64,000 bases of DNA from Vanilla planifolia (lineage: Eukaryota > Streptophyta > Magnoliopsida > Asparagales > Orchidaceae): contig CM043875.1 in NCBI GenBank assembly GCA_023846275.1, positions 25,710,851 to 25,774,850 of the forward strand, given 5' to 3'. Positions 1 through 12,800 of this stretch are shown here, one piece after another (the stretch's first letter is position 1; each line of letters starts with the position of its first letter). Below the pieces are notes generated by a model, which made no database searches, was not told the DNA's origin, and saw nothing but the letters and a program-made list of their open reading frames with translations. The position numbers and the translations under genes are program-made.

Positions 1-737
1 ACATCATATCAAAGAGAGATTAAATATTGGGCTCAACATCTTATTGAGACTTAGAACCATTATTGTATTTGCATTCTTTTTTCATTGCATCTTCTTGGTC
101 ATGTGGTTATCTTATTGAAATTGAACTTGTTCCTGTTCTTTCTAGCTGCTTTTCTTTCTCAATAGGTCTTCCGAAGTGATCACCAATCCATGCAGCAGCA
201 CAAAGCAAATGTTTGACACCACTAAAACAAACCTTAATAAGATGTTTTTACTAGCATTAATGAGTGCTCCACTCTCTTGACTTGGTTTAGTTATATTTTC
301 TCTTTTGAGCATGTTCATATATCATTTTATATGCTTTTTAATGAAATCTACAACAATTGTTTTCTTTAACACCATCATTATGATTTTTCAAATGTATCCA
401 TTCCATCTTTGGCTATTCTTATTCCTGTTACCTTTGTCTTTATTGATTATTTCATCACTGCTTTAGGCCTTCATTTCAAATCTATTTTGACTTGGATTTT
501 AGAAGTTTGATAGTATAATCAATTCATGTTATTTCTAAGGTTGTATATATAAACATTTCAATGTTGTTGAGCCTGATATATGTTTGATTTCATGAATCAA
601 TGTCAAAAAAAAAAAAAAAAAAAAAAATTGAAAAAGAAAAATGGAACTATCATATTTTCTGGATGATTGCAAAGTTGATTATTGTACATCTTTTGTTGGT
701 GCATTTTTGACGAAACTTTGGGTCTTGTCTTTTACAG

Positions 738-878
738 TTACATGCTCAGAAGAAACCTACTGCTGAAGATATGGATTATGTTGCTGTTGCTAGCATGACG
801 GAGGGAATGGTTGGTGCTGAGCTAGCCAACATTGTTGAGATTGCAGCCATAAATATGATAAGAGATGGAAGATCTGAG
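738..878 (+). CDS. FTSHI2: FTSHI2 exon a: end of AAA+ domain
   Basis: 47 codons beginning LHAQKKPTAEDMDY, preceded by the acceptor tttacag. The exon ends in ...GRSE and is followed by GCATGT, a GC donor. Moving the donor to the nearest GT (4 nt on) would break the frame into the next exon, which continues ITTDDLLQAA as expected for the family. It covers the last AAA+ helices after the second region of homology. Confidence 0.87.
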
Positions 879-3800
879 GCATGTATTCTCTTATGCTTGA
901 AAATTTCTTCTTCCATCTATTTTTTTTTTTAATCAAGAGTCATTTCTTTGTTATGTGGTCTAATGCAATCAGCAATTTCAATTCTTAAGTAAACTCTGGT
1001 CTTGTCATCCTTATCCCCATGTCTTTCAACACATATATGCACTAGCTATTATAGAGGATTTATTATCCATTATACATGTCTTTTTAAGATTATAGTCTTA
1101 TCCTATTTATTCATTTTGTCATAAACCTTGTACTACTGACCATTTGATTTGCTCTATTTGCTACCTTTCAGAACTATTTAAAAATGGGAGACAAAATAAA
1201 AATCTACATTTCATGCATAAAATATATGCTTCCATCTTCTTGAACATGGCATCTACAATTGATTAAAGAATGATGCTTTGAATTTCTATTAAACCATGTA
1301 AATAATGCATGATCTTTTGTGAAATCTTGGATTGTAGTAGAGAAACTACCAATGTTCTGAGTGCTTTAAACATAGAAGTTGTACTCTTAGGGATGTATTT
1401 CACGGTAATGAAAAAGAAAAAACTGGACTGATTATCTGGTTATTACAAATTTAATAATATTCCATTTTTCTTCTTAGTTAGCATGGCCATATTGGTGTTT
1501 GCAATGCATTTGGTGCCCATTAGAACTACTTAAAAATGGGATTCAAAATAGAAATTTACTTTTCGTGCATAAATATTTGCTTCCATCTTCATCATAGAAT
1601 CTATAGATGATTAAAGAATGATACATTGGATTTCTATTGAGCCATGTAAACAACCATATGATCGTAGGGGAAAACATTGATTATAGCAAAGATATCACTA
1701 ATATTTTCAGTTTATTTAGGTAGATGTTTTACTCTTAGGGATCTCTTCCATGGCAATAAAAAGTTATTGACTGATTAGCTAATTATTTCAAATTTAGTAG
1801 TATTCCATTTTTCTTTTCTTTTTTTTTACTAGCATCATCAATAGTCATTTTTGTGTTTAGAGTATATCGATTGTTGACTCTTGTATTATAAATCTCTTTG
1901 AAAGATCTTACTACATCAACCTTTCTTTACCTAGCAGCTTTCACTGTGATCTTATTCCTTGTATCGTTGCATTGTTGTTACTTTTGTGAATTATGTGTTA
2001 AGCTATTCTCTTTGTATTTTGTTCAATCATGTAGTCAATAGATTAGAATGCTTCTATCAACTTAGTCTATAATAACTTTAAGACATAATTTTGTAAGGTA
2101 TTAACCTTATTATATGGACTTTTATCTTTGTTTTCTTGATTTCATATTTGTACCTATTTCTTTGGCCTACCTTTGGGTCGTCATGGTGTGGTGTCAAATA
2201 TTTTTTTATTGTAAATTATGTAATAATCTTAATATTTTTAGAATTTTATGGTAATATTTGGATAATTGTTTTAATGTTATTTATTTTTTGTTTTTTTATC
2301 TAATATCTCTATGTATTTGCTCATTATTTTATTGTGAATAGGTATCACATACTAACAAGTTTTTTTTTCATCATCTTTGTGTTATACTATTTAACATTAA
2401 GATGTTAATCCTTTATCATAATGATTTGTTACCACTTGATATTTGGCTTTTTCATTGGTATACAATATAAAATTTTTTTAGTTGTTATTAAATTTTGGTT
2501 CAGTGATGTACAATGATTACCATCCTATGTTGTTATTTGATTATGTTAATATATTTTAATAAATCAACCCACTTAAAAGCTAAATTGAATTTCTATCTTC
2601 ACAATGTCCAAGTAAATTACAAGTCTCATATAAGTGACATAATCTAATGTAAACTTCCAAATAATTGTCTCTGGCCTAAAGAAAAAATTTTAATTATTAA
2701 TTTATATTTCTTTTTATTCAACTACATCTAATTGAGGGATTAAGGATCTGTTTATGATCCAACAAGAAATTGAACCATTCAACATTGAGAAAATTTCGAA
2801 GAAGAAAATAACATTTTTATAAAAGAAATTAGCAAAAGAATCATTGTGCATGTCGAGGAGCCGTACAAACATGCATGATAGGCGGGAGGGCTACAAAATA
2901 GTATGATCGACAGACGACGCACTACAAACCAACGCTCTGCAAATTGGCACGCAATAGACTATGGCACTGCAGACGGGCGTGCAACTTACAAGCTTGTGGC
3001 AGATGATTTGTAATCGATTGTGGTGCATGCTACCTATTGCCAACATGTGATTCACGTGCATTGCAAGTGTTGTAGGTGTGCTAGTGGCAACTCATGTGAG
3101 AAATTTTTACACAGAGATAATTGTGGAATTTGGTGTTTTTTATATTATTGACCAAAACATGAGAGAAATTGAAAAAATACATTTGTATTGATCAAAACTT
3201 TTTTGTGTGTTACTATCTTTTCTTTTTTAATTATTTGTCATTTCTCACTTTTCAGTTCCACTATTGTACGTTGAAGCAAGACGAGAGCTCGAAGCAAGAT
3301 GTCTCGTAAACAGATCAATGCTTACATAATTTATTCTATTTTCCTTGCACACATTGATGGTTTGATTCAAGATTTGGAGAAATGTAGTAGGGAGGATAAG
3401 GGGCTTGGCAAAAAGCATTATGGGAATACAAAAGGTTGAAGAGGAGGAAGGATGGAAAAGGAGGGAGTCAAAAGTGAGAAAGAGGGGGATGGGAGATTAG
3501 AGTGTATTGGGAAGGGAAAAATTGGGAATCCCAAGATTTCTTGGCTAATGGCTTATGAAGATAGATGCCACGGTGTAGAGTTCAAGTGATGGAGCCTCAT
3601 GTAAGATGAAAATTAGTAGAATCTTTACATTGTAAGAGTTTCTAGTTATCTCTAGTGCCATTAAAAAGTCTGGTCGAGCAATTAGATAAGTTTTGGGTTT
3701 TTTGTGTAGTATAGAATCTAATTTTTTCTTCATGATGACTAATATGTTGTATTATTTTGAGCAGCTAATATTTAGTTTAGTAATGTAAATATAATGCAAA

Positions 3801-6800
3801 TATTATTCATTTTTTTTAATATACATGTATTATAGATTCACTAACAAGTTCTTGATAATCTATTTTAATACTTGTTGCACATATAAAATGTTTCTATAAA
3901 TGTTTGGAAATTTTATTTCATCATATTTGTTTTAATGATCTATTAATAATTATAATATTCTTTAAATTTTTTAGAATTTGCCCACAAAATTGCTTCTATA
4001 CAATCAATAACTTTGAACTAAAGGTCCAACATTTGGATTTTCTTTTTTTTCTATATCACTAATCTTTAACCTTTATCTTCTAATCTCTATTCCTAAATTT
4101 GTAATTCTTGATCTCTAGGAACCTATCTCCTAATCTTTCATCCTTCAACCTAAATCCATTTTCCAAACATTGGTAAGCTGTGATCTTTGCAAGGACCTTT
4201 GAACAAGACATTCTATTCTAACAACTTGCTCAATGCCATCTTTGAGGCAAACTTACTATTTATTTCCAAGCTCTGGTTTAAATGTCAATGCACCTTACAA
4301 TACCAAGGGTTAGTTGTTCCGTTATATGAAATGCAAGGGAGCAACTAAGGTTGTGAGATAAGGAAATGAGTTCATCAATGCTTGTTTCGTTGCAATCGAA
4401 GTTTTTTTGAATTTAATGTGAATTTTTAAAGAGAATGGGCATTAGTAAAACTTAATAATTAAATATTTATTAAAAAATCTTTAATTGTTTTTTATTCCTT
4501 CTTGAGCTTTCGCGAACTTGTGTTTGTGCAATTCCCTCTTCTTCCTCCTTGGGCCAAAGGGAAAAGGGGTTTTTGCCAAACCAAGCTTGCGCAAAAAGGG
4601 GGGAAGCTCTTGTTTTTCTCTAATTTCTCGCAGGAATCCTTTTAATCGTCTTGGGAGGAGTTGATGGAAAGTGGATTTTGTGTATTTCATGTTAGATTCA
4701 TGACAAAAAAATGAATTTTTTAAGAACCGATCAGAACCACTTTAGGGAAGAGCTTGTTTGAGAGTTTAAGAGTTGCTTAGGAAACCTTTTAGGTTAATTT
4801 CTTATTTACATGAAATTTTAGCTGCGAATTAATAGAGAAAATTTTAAGGTTTTTGCAAAAAGAGGTAAGCCACAAGTGGTATTTTCCAATAAGGGTGGAA
4901 AAGAGTTTGAAAAACAAGGAATCGGTGAGGTTTAATAAAAATTTTGTATTTACATGAAAAAAAAAGTTTAGTGAGTGATTTCTAAATTTCTATTATTTGC
5001 AGTTTAATTAAATAACTAATTAATAGAATTAGGATTATAATTGTAGTTAAGTTGAGCATACAATGGAATAGTGATTGTTTTGAATTAGGTGTTTAATCTT
5101 TAATTTATAGGAAACTATTGAAACTATGAAAAAAGAAAAATTAGTGTAGGAATTTTCTTAAAGAGAATAAGTAGGTAAATTAGAATAACTATAATATAAG
5201 TATGTTATTGATTATTACTCTTGAGTTTTGTATTGATTTAAACATGAAAACATGGCATCATTGTTTTTGTATCCATGTTTTGGCATAATACTATGTATTT
5301 CTAATATCATTATTTGCGTACTTTGTGATGTGAAATATTCATAAAAAAGACAATTGATTGATTTAGTGATATCAGAATATGAAAAGAGTATATTGTAGAG
5401 AAGAAAAAAATTAAATGAGAAATAAAAAAAAAAATAAAAATAAAAGATAGATGATATGATATAATGGTTATGACATGATATCATATTAGTATAAGATATA
5501 ATCAAGACTATATGAGTCTTGTTATGGATATTGTATTGATAATGATATTGATATGTCATGAAACATTGTTTGATTAGATGACTGGATATGAGATTATGTT
5601 GTTTTTTTTATGATATTATCCTCAATAGTCATACCGTGCTATCATTACAGACTGAGGATGAGCGAAGATAATATGATGATATTATCTATTTGTTATATAT
5701 TGATGCAAAGCTAGTATGAGATAAGATCTACATATTATATGCTAATGCAGAGATGATATGAGATAAGATGAGTTTGTTATTACTACAGGATGAATGAGTG
5801 GTGAGGATATGATATTCTTGTAGGTTAGAGTCTATGTGATACAATGTGATGTCAGATGATATGATATAAGATGAGATGGGATCCCATAAATTGAAATAAT
5901 GGTTATTTGGGGAGTGCTTAATCCCTTATAGTGATTATGAGAGAAGTAAGATAGATAAGGAATATTAGGTTTATAAAAGTTGAAAAAAGAAAAAAAATGA
6001 TTAAGTATTTAGAATGTTATAAACATTTAAAATGACTAGTTTTAGATGGCTAAGTAGAGATGAAGTGGATATGGAGTTGAATAAGAATAGATATGATCAG
6101 AAGTTGAATCTATGTATATTATTATATGTTTATTTATTTTATATGTTTTCATATGTTGATCATATACTCTTACATGCTTGTATTATTTTTTATGAATAGA
6201 TATCATGTTTTTGTTATCGATTCTTTTATCTCTTTGTGGTATTTTATTTCATATTACTATTTGTAGATAACAATTTATATATTGAGTTTATTAAGTTTAT
6301 CATCTACTTATATTATAGATTAAGATTTAAGACATCATGAGATGGGGATCATTAGCTGCACTTAATATGAGTTTTGATAGAATATTTTGTAAAGTCATGT
6401 GATATTTCTTTTTGAATATTGTTTATATTTTGAAAAAAATCATGGTTACATCTATAATATATGGTATTTTTTTAGAGATGTGTATAGATGTGCATATATT
6501 ATGCTTATCTCTTTTGGTGTATATAGCTTGATTTGTAGGCTTTAACAAATTCTCTATGAACTGATAGCAGTAATAATGCTATGGTTTTATAATATTGCAT
6601 GGTTTTGGTGATAGTTATATCATGTGGTTGGTTATTTGGATCTGTGAATGTCTTGTGAATTGGGATATTATTGAAATTTTATTTAAAGTAGTTGGTAAGT
6701 AATATATCTAGCGATTGTTGTTATTATGTTAATAGTTATAAATGTTTGTGTAGGAAAAATAGATATTTTTAATACAAAGGACAATTTTTTTCGAACAAGC

Positions 6801-9800
6801 CAACTCTATCACAAGCTTGAGGATTATTTGTGAGATAGAATGCATCGATAGGGCATTTGTTTGGACTTGAAAGAGGTGTTCTGCAATATCCACCTATAGC
6901 TCCTTGAAGCCATAAGGCTTTTTTTTTTCTGATCTTCATTCCTGACTCTAGGGGGGAATACAGCAAGGGTCAACCTTATTGGAAGCCTATCAGTAAAAGT
7001 TAAGACATCCTTATTTGAACAAGTTAAATCAATCTGAATGATCACTCAAAGAGTTGATTGTGAACACTTGCTAAGTGGCTGTTGAGGTCATTTAAAGAGT
7101 GAAAATCTTTTTTTCTTTTACTTTTTGGTCCATTCATACAGAGTTCTGTTAATTGAAACCAAGATTCCTTTGTTGTAAATCATAAAACAATACACTGCGT
7201 ATCATACTTGTAATATGAATATTATAATACACTGTCTACTATTGATACTTTACTAAATAAATACTAATATGCACATAATAAATTGATAAATAATGATAAA
7301 TTATATATAGTCTCTATGCAGCTAAGGTTTGTCAAAAATAGTTTTAGTTGTCACATGGCAGCTTTCTTGACATACCTGCCTTTCTTTTGTACTTCATAGG
7401 ATTATGAAATCTTCTGGTAGTGTAGATTCTCTGGTGGGGACATAGGTAGAATGCATAATCCTGTTGTTTATATGACTTCTGCTTCCTGTTTAGATGTGTT
7501 CTATGATTGCATGAGTAGATCCTACTATTGTTGCTGATAATTGTCAATTTTGATAGATTTTTGTTCTCATAAATGTAGATAACAACAGACGACTTGTTAC
7601 AAGCTGCACAAATAGAGGAAAGAGGAATGCTCGATACAATGGAGAGAAGTCCAGAGATATGGAAACAGCTCGCTCTAAATGAAGCAGCTATGGCTGTTGT
7701 TGGGGTCAATTTTCCAGATCTGAAGAATATTGAGTTTGTATTTTCTTAAACTCTACCTTATAATATGACTAATTTAATCCTTGTGCTTATTTTACATTAT
7801 ACATTGTATCTCAAACTTTTTAATTTGCCATTTGTTGTCTTTTTTGTCAAATGTTTTTGGTGGTTATTAATTTTGTCATTTCAAATTGAATTTAATTGCA
7901 TTTTAATTGCCAATTAAAAGAATTTAATTGATAAGATTAACAGAGGCCACAACTTTGTTAATTGTAAGTTCGGACTACATTTCCACCCACTAGTGGATGG
8001 CAGAAGAAACTGTAAAGGAGTTTTATTGACCAACAAGAATAATGGATTATATTGACCTGCAAGAAATGAGTTTATATGTGCTATAATCACTTGAATTTCT
8101 CGTCTGTCATCTCCTAAACTGGTGCGAACCTTTAAATTAGCTTGCATACTGCTAAGTATGCCTTTAGGATTTGCCATCTGTGGCTCACAACCAGTTATTT
8201 CTTTGCTTTTTCCCAACTAGATTTTCTTTTTCACAACCAGTTATTTTCATGCACACTTCCATATTACTACTACTACTCTACCCGGCTGTCTCGAGAAGGC
8301 TCTTTAAAGATTTTAATGGGTATATTGTAGGTTAATTCGTGGTTATACTGTTTTATGTGTCCATTTTCTCACATGAAATTAATAATCGTAAATTTATCAT
8401 TTTGCACATCTGAAAGAAAGGTTATAATGAATCAAAATCAAAAGAAAGTAGAAAAGCTTTCTCTAGTTAAAAACTTTTAGTGGTAAATTTTGTTACGTAC
8501 TTTGCAAGAAGGGATTGTTCATTTGTTAATTTTTTAATTTTCTCCTATTTAGCAAAACCTTCTGAATATATTTATTTAAAATTGCAGTTCACCATTTGAA
8601 GTACAGTTTAACAGACAATAGATTACATATTCTGGCGTTTGTGTCTGCTACTTTGCTTTTAGCCTTTATAGTGTCACCTGTCACCGTATCTAGTGCTCTT
8701 TCATATATGTTCCTCCATTTTTAGATTAATTCTGATCTTGTTACTTGGTTTATTCATTTCTTTTTACATTCTATATTGGTGTAGGAATCCCAATTTTCTG
8801 CTTGCATGAAAAATTATCTTTTGGTTCCCTTTGGTTGGTTTGGTTGTGTCTTTAACTGCTTTCCCTGAGATATTTGAGTAAGAATTAAGAGGTAGAATCG
8901 AATATATATGGAGCTTTTGCAACTTCTACTTGTATTAAATCAGGTTGGGCTTTTTAGTTTTGTTGATTCTGTCTCTAGGGGAACAAACATAAGGAGCAAA
9001 TTTTCCATTACTTCTTATTTGTGTGTAATTTCTACCAGATTACAATTGCCCCTCGAGCTGGCAAACAATTGGGCTATGTTCGAGTAAAAATGGATCATCT
9101 AAAGTTTAGCAATGGAATGCTCAGGTATGTCAGATATTTCCTTTTCTCTCCTATTTAAATAATCATATTTGAAAATGATGTGGTTAGCTTTTTCTTATTT
9201 ATATATTTAGCTTTTCTGGATACTTAAGTATCTTGTTTTGAGAAAATTTAAGCAATTGTAGCTAATCACATTCCCTATTCTATTCGATTAATTCGTTTAT
9301 CTTTTGGATAGACAGTCGACAGTCCATCCTAGATCACATCACAGTTCAGATAGCACCTCGAGCTGCTGATGCAATTTGGTATGGCGAGAACCAGGTAGCA
9401 TTATTCACTTCTTCCTGATCATTTTTCTTGATCTTCCTGCGTTAAGCTGCTTTTGATGAAAGGCATTTGAGATGCATTGGCATGGTTCTAATTATTTTCA
9501 TAGTTTTTAGCTGGTGAGCAGAAGGGCCTTAATGAGTGATTGCCTTTTTTTTAAGGACATGAAAGATTTTCTAGGACCTTTGTTGAAGCCCTGTGATACA
9601 ATATTTACTTTAGACCTAATGGGACACGAACTTACTTCAATGTAGAGCAAAGGAAGAGGGGGATAAGGAATTTCTATAAAAAAGGGAGAAGAAGGAAGAG
9701 AAATTTTTAATTTAATGTTATTTAAAGATATTACTTATTTTATTTGAAGACATGTTAAATAGTATTGTTAAAATTACAAATTTGTCATTTAAAAATGATT

Positions 9801-12800
9801 TCGAACCAAACACTAAAAAAATATCAATAAATTTTAAATAAAACTTATATTTACATAGCATTGTGATTTAGATGTCAATGCTTTTCAAATAACCCTGAAC
9901 TCGAATGCTCTCTTAGTCAATAGTTAATGTTGATGCAAAATGTGTTATATTTAGTGAACACTTGTGATCTCCAAGGTAAGACCTATGGGTTATAGCCATC
10001 TTAGTTGAATTGTTAGTATGTACTTTTTTTAGTATAGGACGGGACATGTCCCTAATGCCCAACCGCATTTTGCTATAATGACTTGTTTAGTGCCCCAAGA
10101 ATGCTGCTGCCCTCCTTTTTCCTAGTCTATCAACCTGTTTTTGCATCCGTCCTGCAGGAATAATATGATAGTCCTTGGGCTGCACAGATTAAAAGGAGAA
10201 CCAAAGAAATCAAAATATTAAAGATTTAAACCCATTAAAGACTACAGAAAGGCAAGAGCACCAAATAGCAACCTAAACTGATGTTCGGTTACCATGGAGC
10301 AGACAAAATGAAGCAGCAAAAGCAGCAATGGCGTAACCAAATAGCAGATCAAAAGTAACATTAGAATAAGGTTTAATGATTGAGAATTTCAAGACATACA
10401 ACTCTTGACTGTTTGGATGCTATTACCTAATTTGATGAACTCAATATTATGCTGGTTATATAAAAGAATTTTAACACTTTGGAACCATGGAGGTCCAGCA
10501 TCAAAAATTTGAGAAAGCAAAATCAACAGAGGTTTCTCTGATTTGTTGGAATATGAAGGTATACCATCTTCAGAAGGGAATTACAATTCATTGATATACT
10601 AGATAGTTTACATTGATATTTTGAACATTTAAGAATGCATTCGTTAGTTGCTTAAGATAGTCTTTTTGTTTGAGTTCCAGCATAAGAGACACTTGTTTAA
10701 TTGATTTGTCTGAACATAACTGCCTTATTGGGCTCAGGCCAATTTATTAAATTGGTCTGGCAGCTTGTCTCTATCACATGGATTGGTTGGGATAGGGCAT
10801 TGAATGCTCCAGTTGTCCTGTGCTGAGTTGACGCAGGAATTGGTTTTTGTACGTTGCCTTAGTAGTTTTGGCCCATCCTAGAAAGCTAGATTAACTTGAG
10901 CATTGAAATCCAACCTGAACGTCAGGCCAGGCTTTTAAGCATTTGACAATTTTTTTTCCTTTTGATATGAACCATACATGACAAGCAACTCATTTGTAGT
11001 TCTAACTTATGAAGTATGGCTTTGATAAAGCAATAAGGATAGATAAAAGATTAATGTCATAGATAATTGAATATATGGACTTATTTTTGTGGGTTTGGTG
11101 AATATTGACTAATGCTCTTACAAGTATGTCTATATGTTACATCAAAATTAAACATGTTTTTTCGAAGGTGTACATAAAACTATGTAGGCGTGAGGCACTA
11201 TGCTTGAATAATTGCTTACCTGGCTGACTAAATTTAATAATTTATTTTTTTTTGGCATATCAGCAAACAAGACAGATCCTTTCAAAGTGTTATAAAATAT
11301 AGCATCGGTGAAAATAAACATTTGAATGAGAATATATATGTATTCATATTTTGGAGTATTATTCTATTAGCAGGTTGATATCCAAGAGGATATGCAGCAA
11401 TAGTGGATTTTATGCAAAAATTCAGGTGGAAATGGCCCTTGAAATGAGTTCAATAAAATGTGATTACCTTATAGAGTTATTCTTAATTTATTTTTTCAAT
11501 CAAATGGTATAAAAAAGAACCATTTGTATGTATTCCATTATGGAATGAAATGTAAAGGAATTTTAGTTTTACATAATTGTTTGAGGTTGGGTCATGTATG
11601 TTAAGCCATCATTACATTACTCTTTGCATATTTTTTGAGCAAATTTTGTATGTTCAAATGAAGGGTTTTTAAAAATGTTGGATGTTCATACTCATGGAAG
11701 ATTAGGAACCTCGAGGAATTGGTTGGCTTTGATGTTGTATTGGAAGGAGTCATGATATTTACAAGAAGGGGGGTGAATTATATTAGTTCAAAAACTTTAA
11801 GCCAACAAAAATAACTCAACAAGTTTACACAAAAAAAAATTTAAGATTTTGAAACTTTTTGGCTCTTATAGCAATTGTTTTATGAAATGTTCTTAGACTT
11901 TGCAAAACTAGTTGTGTTATAATACAAATAAAGTAAAGTACACGCAAGAGTTTCAAGTGGTTCGATCTAAAGCTTAGATCTACATTCACCCCTGACCAAA
12001 TGGTGAGGCAAACCACTAAAACAACAATTTAATAAAAGCTTTTATTGTGCTGACTTAATAAAAGTTTATAATATCAGTTTAATAAAAGTTTATAATACCA
12101 ATTTAATAAAAGTTTATAATACAAGCTTGATAAAGGCAAATAATTGGCTTAGTAAAAGTAAACAATATTGGCTTAAACTTATAACCAATTAAACAATTAG
12201 AAAACACTCTACTTGAATCAATGTAAAATATGCAATGAAACTCAATGTTCATATAAGAGAGAATATGATAGATATAATTTGAAATAGCAAAATACAACTT
12301 TGCTCAATGATGAAAAAAAACTATAATAAATGTTTCAAGCTAAATGCCACGACATTGTATTTTTCTCTCTTCAGAAATGATGAAGCCAATTACACTTTCT
12401 CATGAAGGATTTTTCAATCAAGTATTAGTCTTTTTATCATATTTGGATACCTTTAAATAACTCTTCCCAAGTTCTTAAATAACTTCAAAACTCCCTTTAA
12501 CAATTTTATTAAAAACCAATTAAATTAGTCATTACTTCCTAAACTAATTATACTTTACAATCCAAGTGATCGTACAAATACTATGCAACATTAAGCTTAT
12601 CATCCAAACAATTGCTACTGTCCGTATGGTTTATTTTCTCCGTGCAAATAGATCATATAGATATAATAAGGATATCATATAGTATAATTAGAGCAAAATT
12701 GTGCAATATCTAAGTTCAAAACCCTCAAGAAACTATTGTATGATACACGATTATTCAAGGACAATAGGTTCTACTATAAGTTCATTTATACTGTTTATAC

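Larger units (their letters stand above)
879..7578 (+). other. FTSHI2 6.7-kb GC-AG intron
   Basis: Bounded by AG|GCATGT and AATGTAG|AT. It contains a 352-bp tandem duplication, a GC-richer patch (about 2840-3110), a purine-rich patch (about 3385-3530) and a probable decayed gypsy LTR (about 5160-6560). No exon was seen; small ORFs here have no recognisable protein. Confidence 0.8.

Noticed and set aside
1-737. Possible upstream FTSHI2 exon
   Set aside because: No stretch translates into the expected preceding AAA+ sequence, and no convincing splice pair was found. Treated as intron.
5215-5559. 114-codon - strand ORF
   Set aside because: Low-complexity I/S/Y/N-rich translation in AT-rich repeat DNA; no domain.
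7344-7709. 121-codon - strand ORF
   Set aside because: It is the antisense shadow of FTSHI2 exon b plus intron.
11950-11975. tRNA-like ggttcga word (also at 22599)
   Set aside because: It lies in the conserved LTR block gtggttcga; no acceptor stem or anticodon arm surrounds it.
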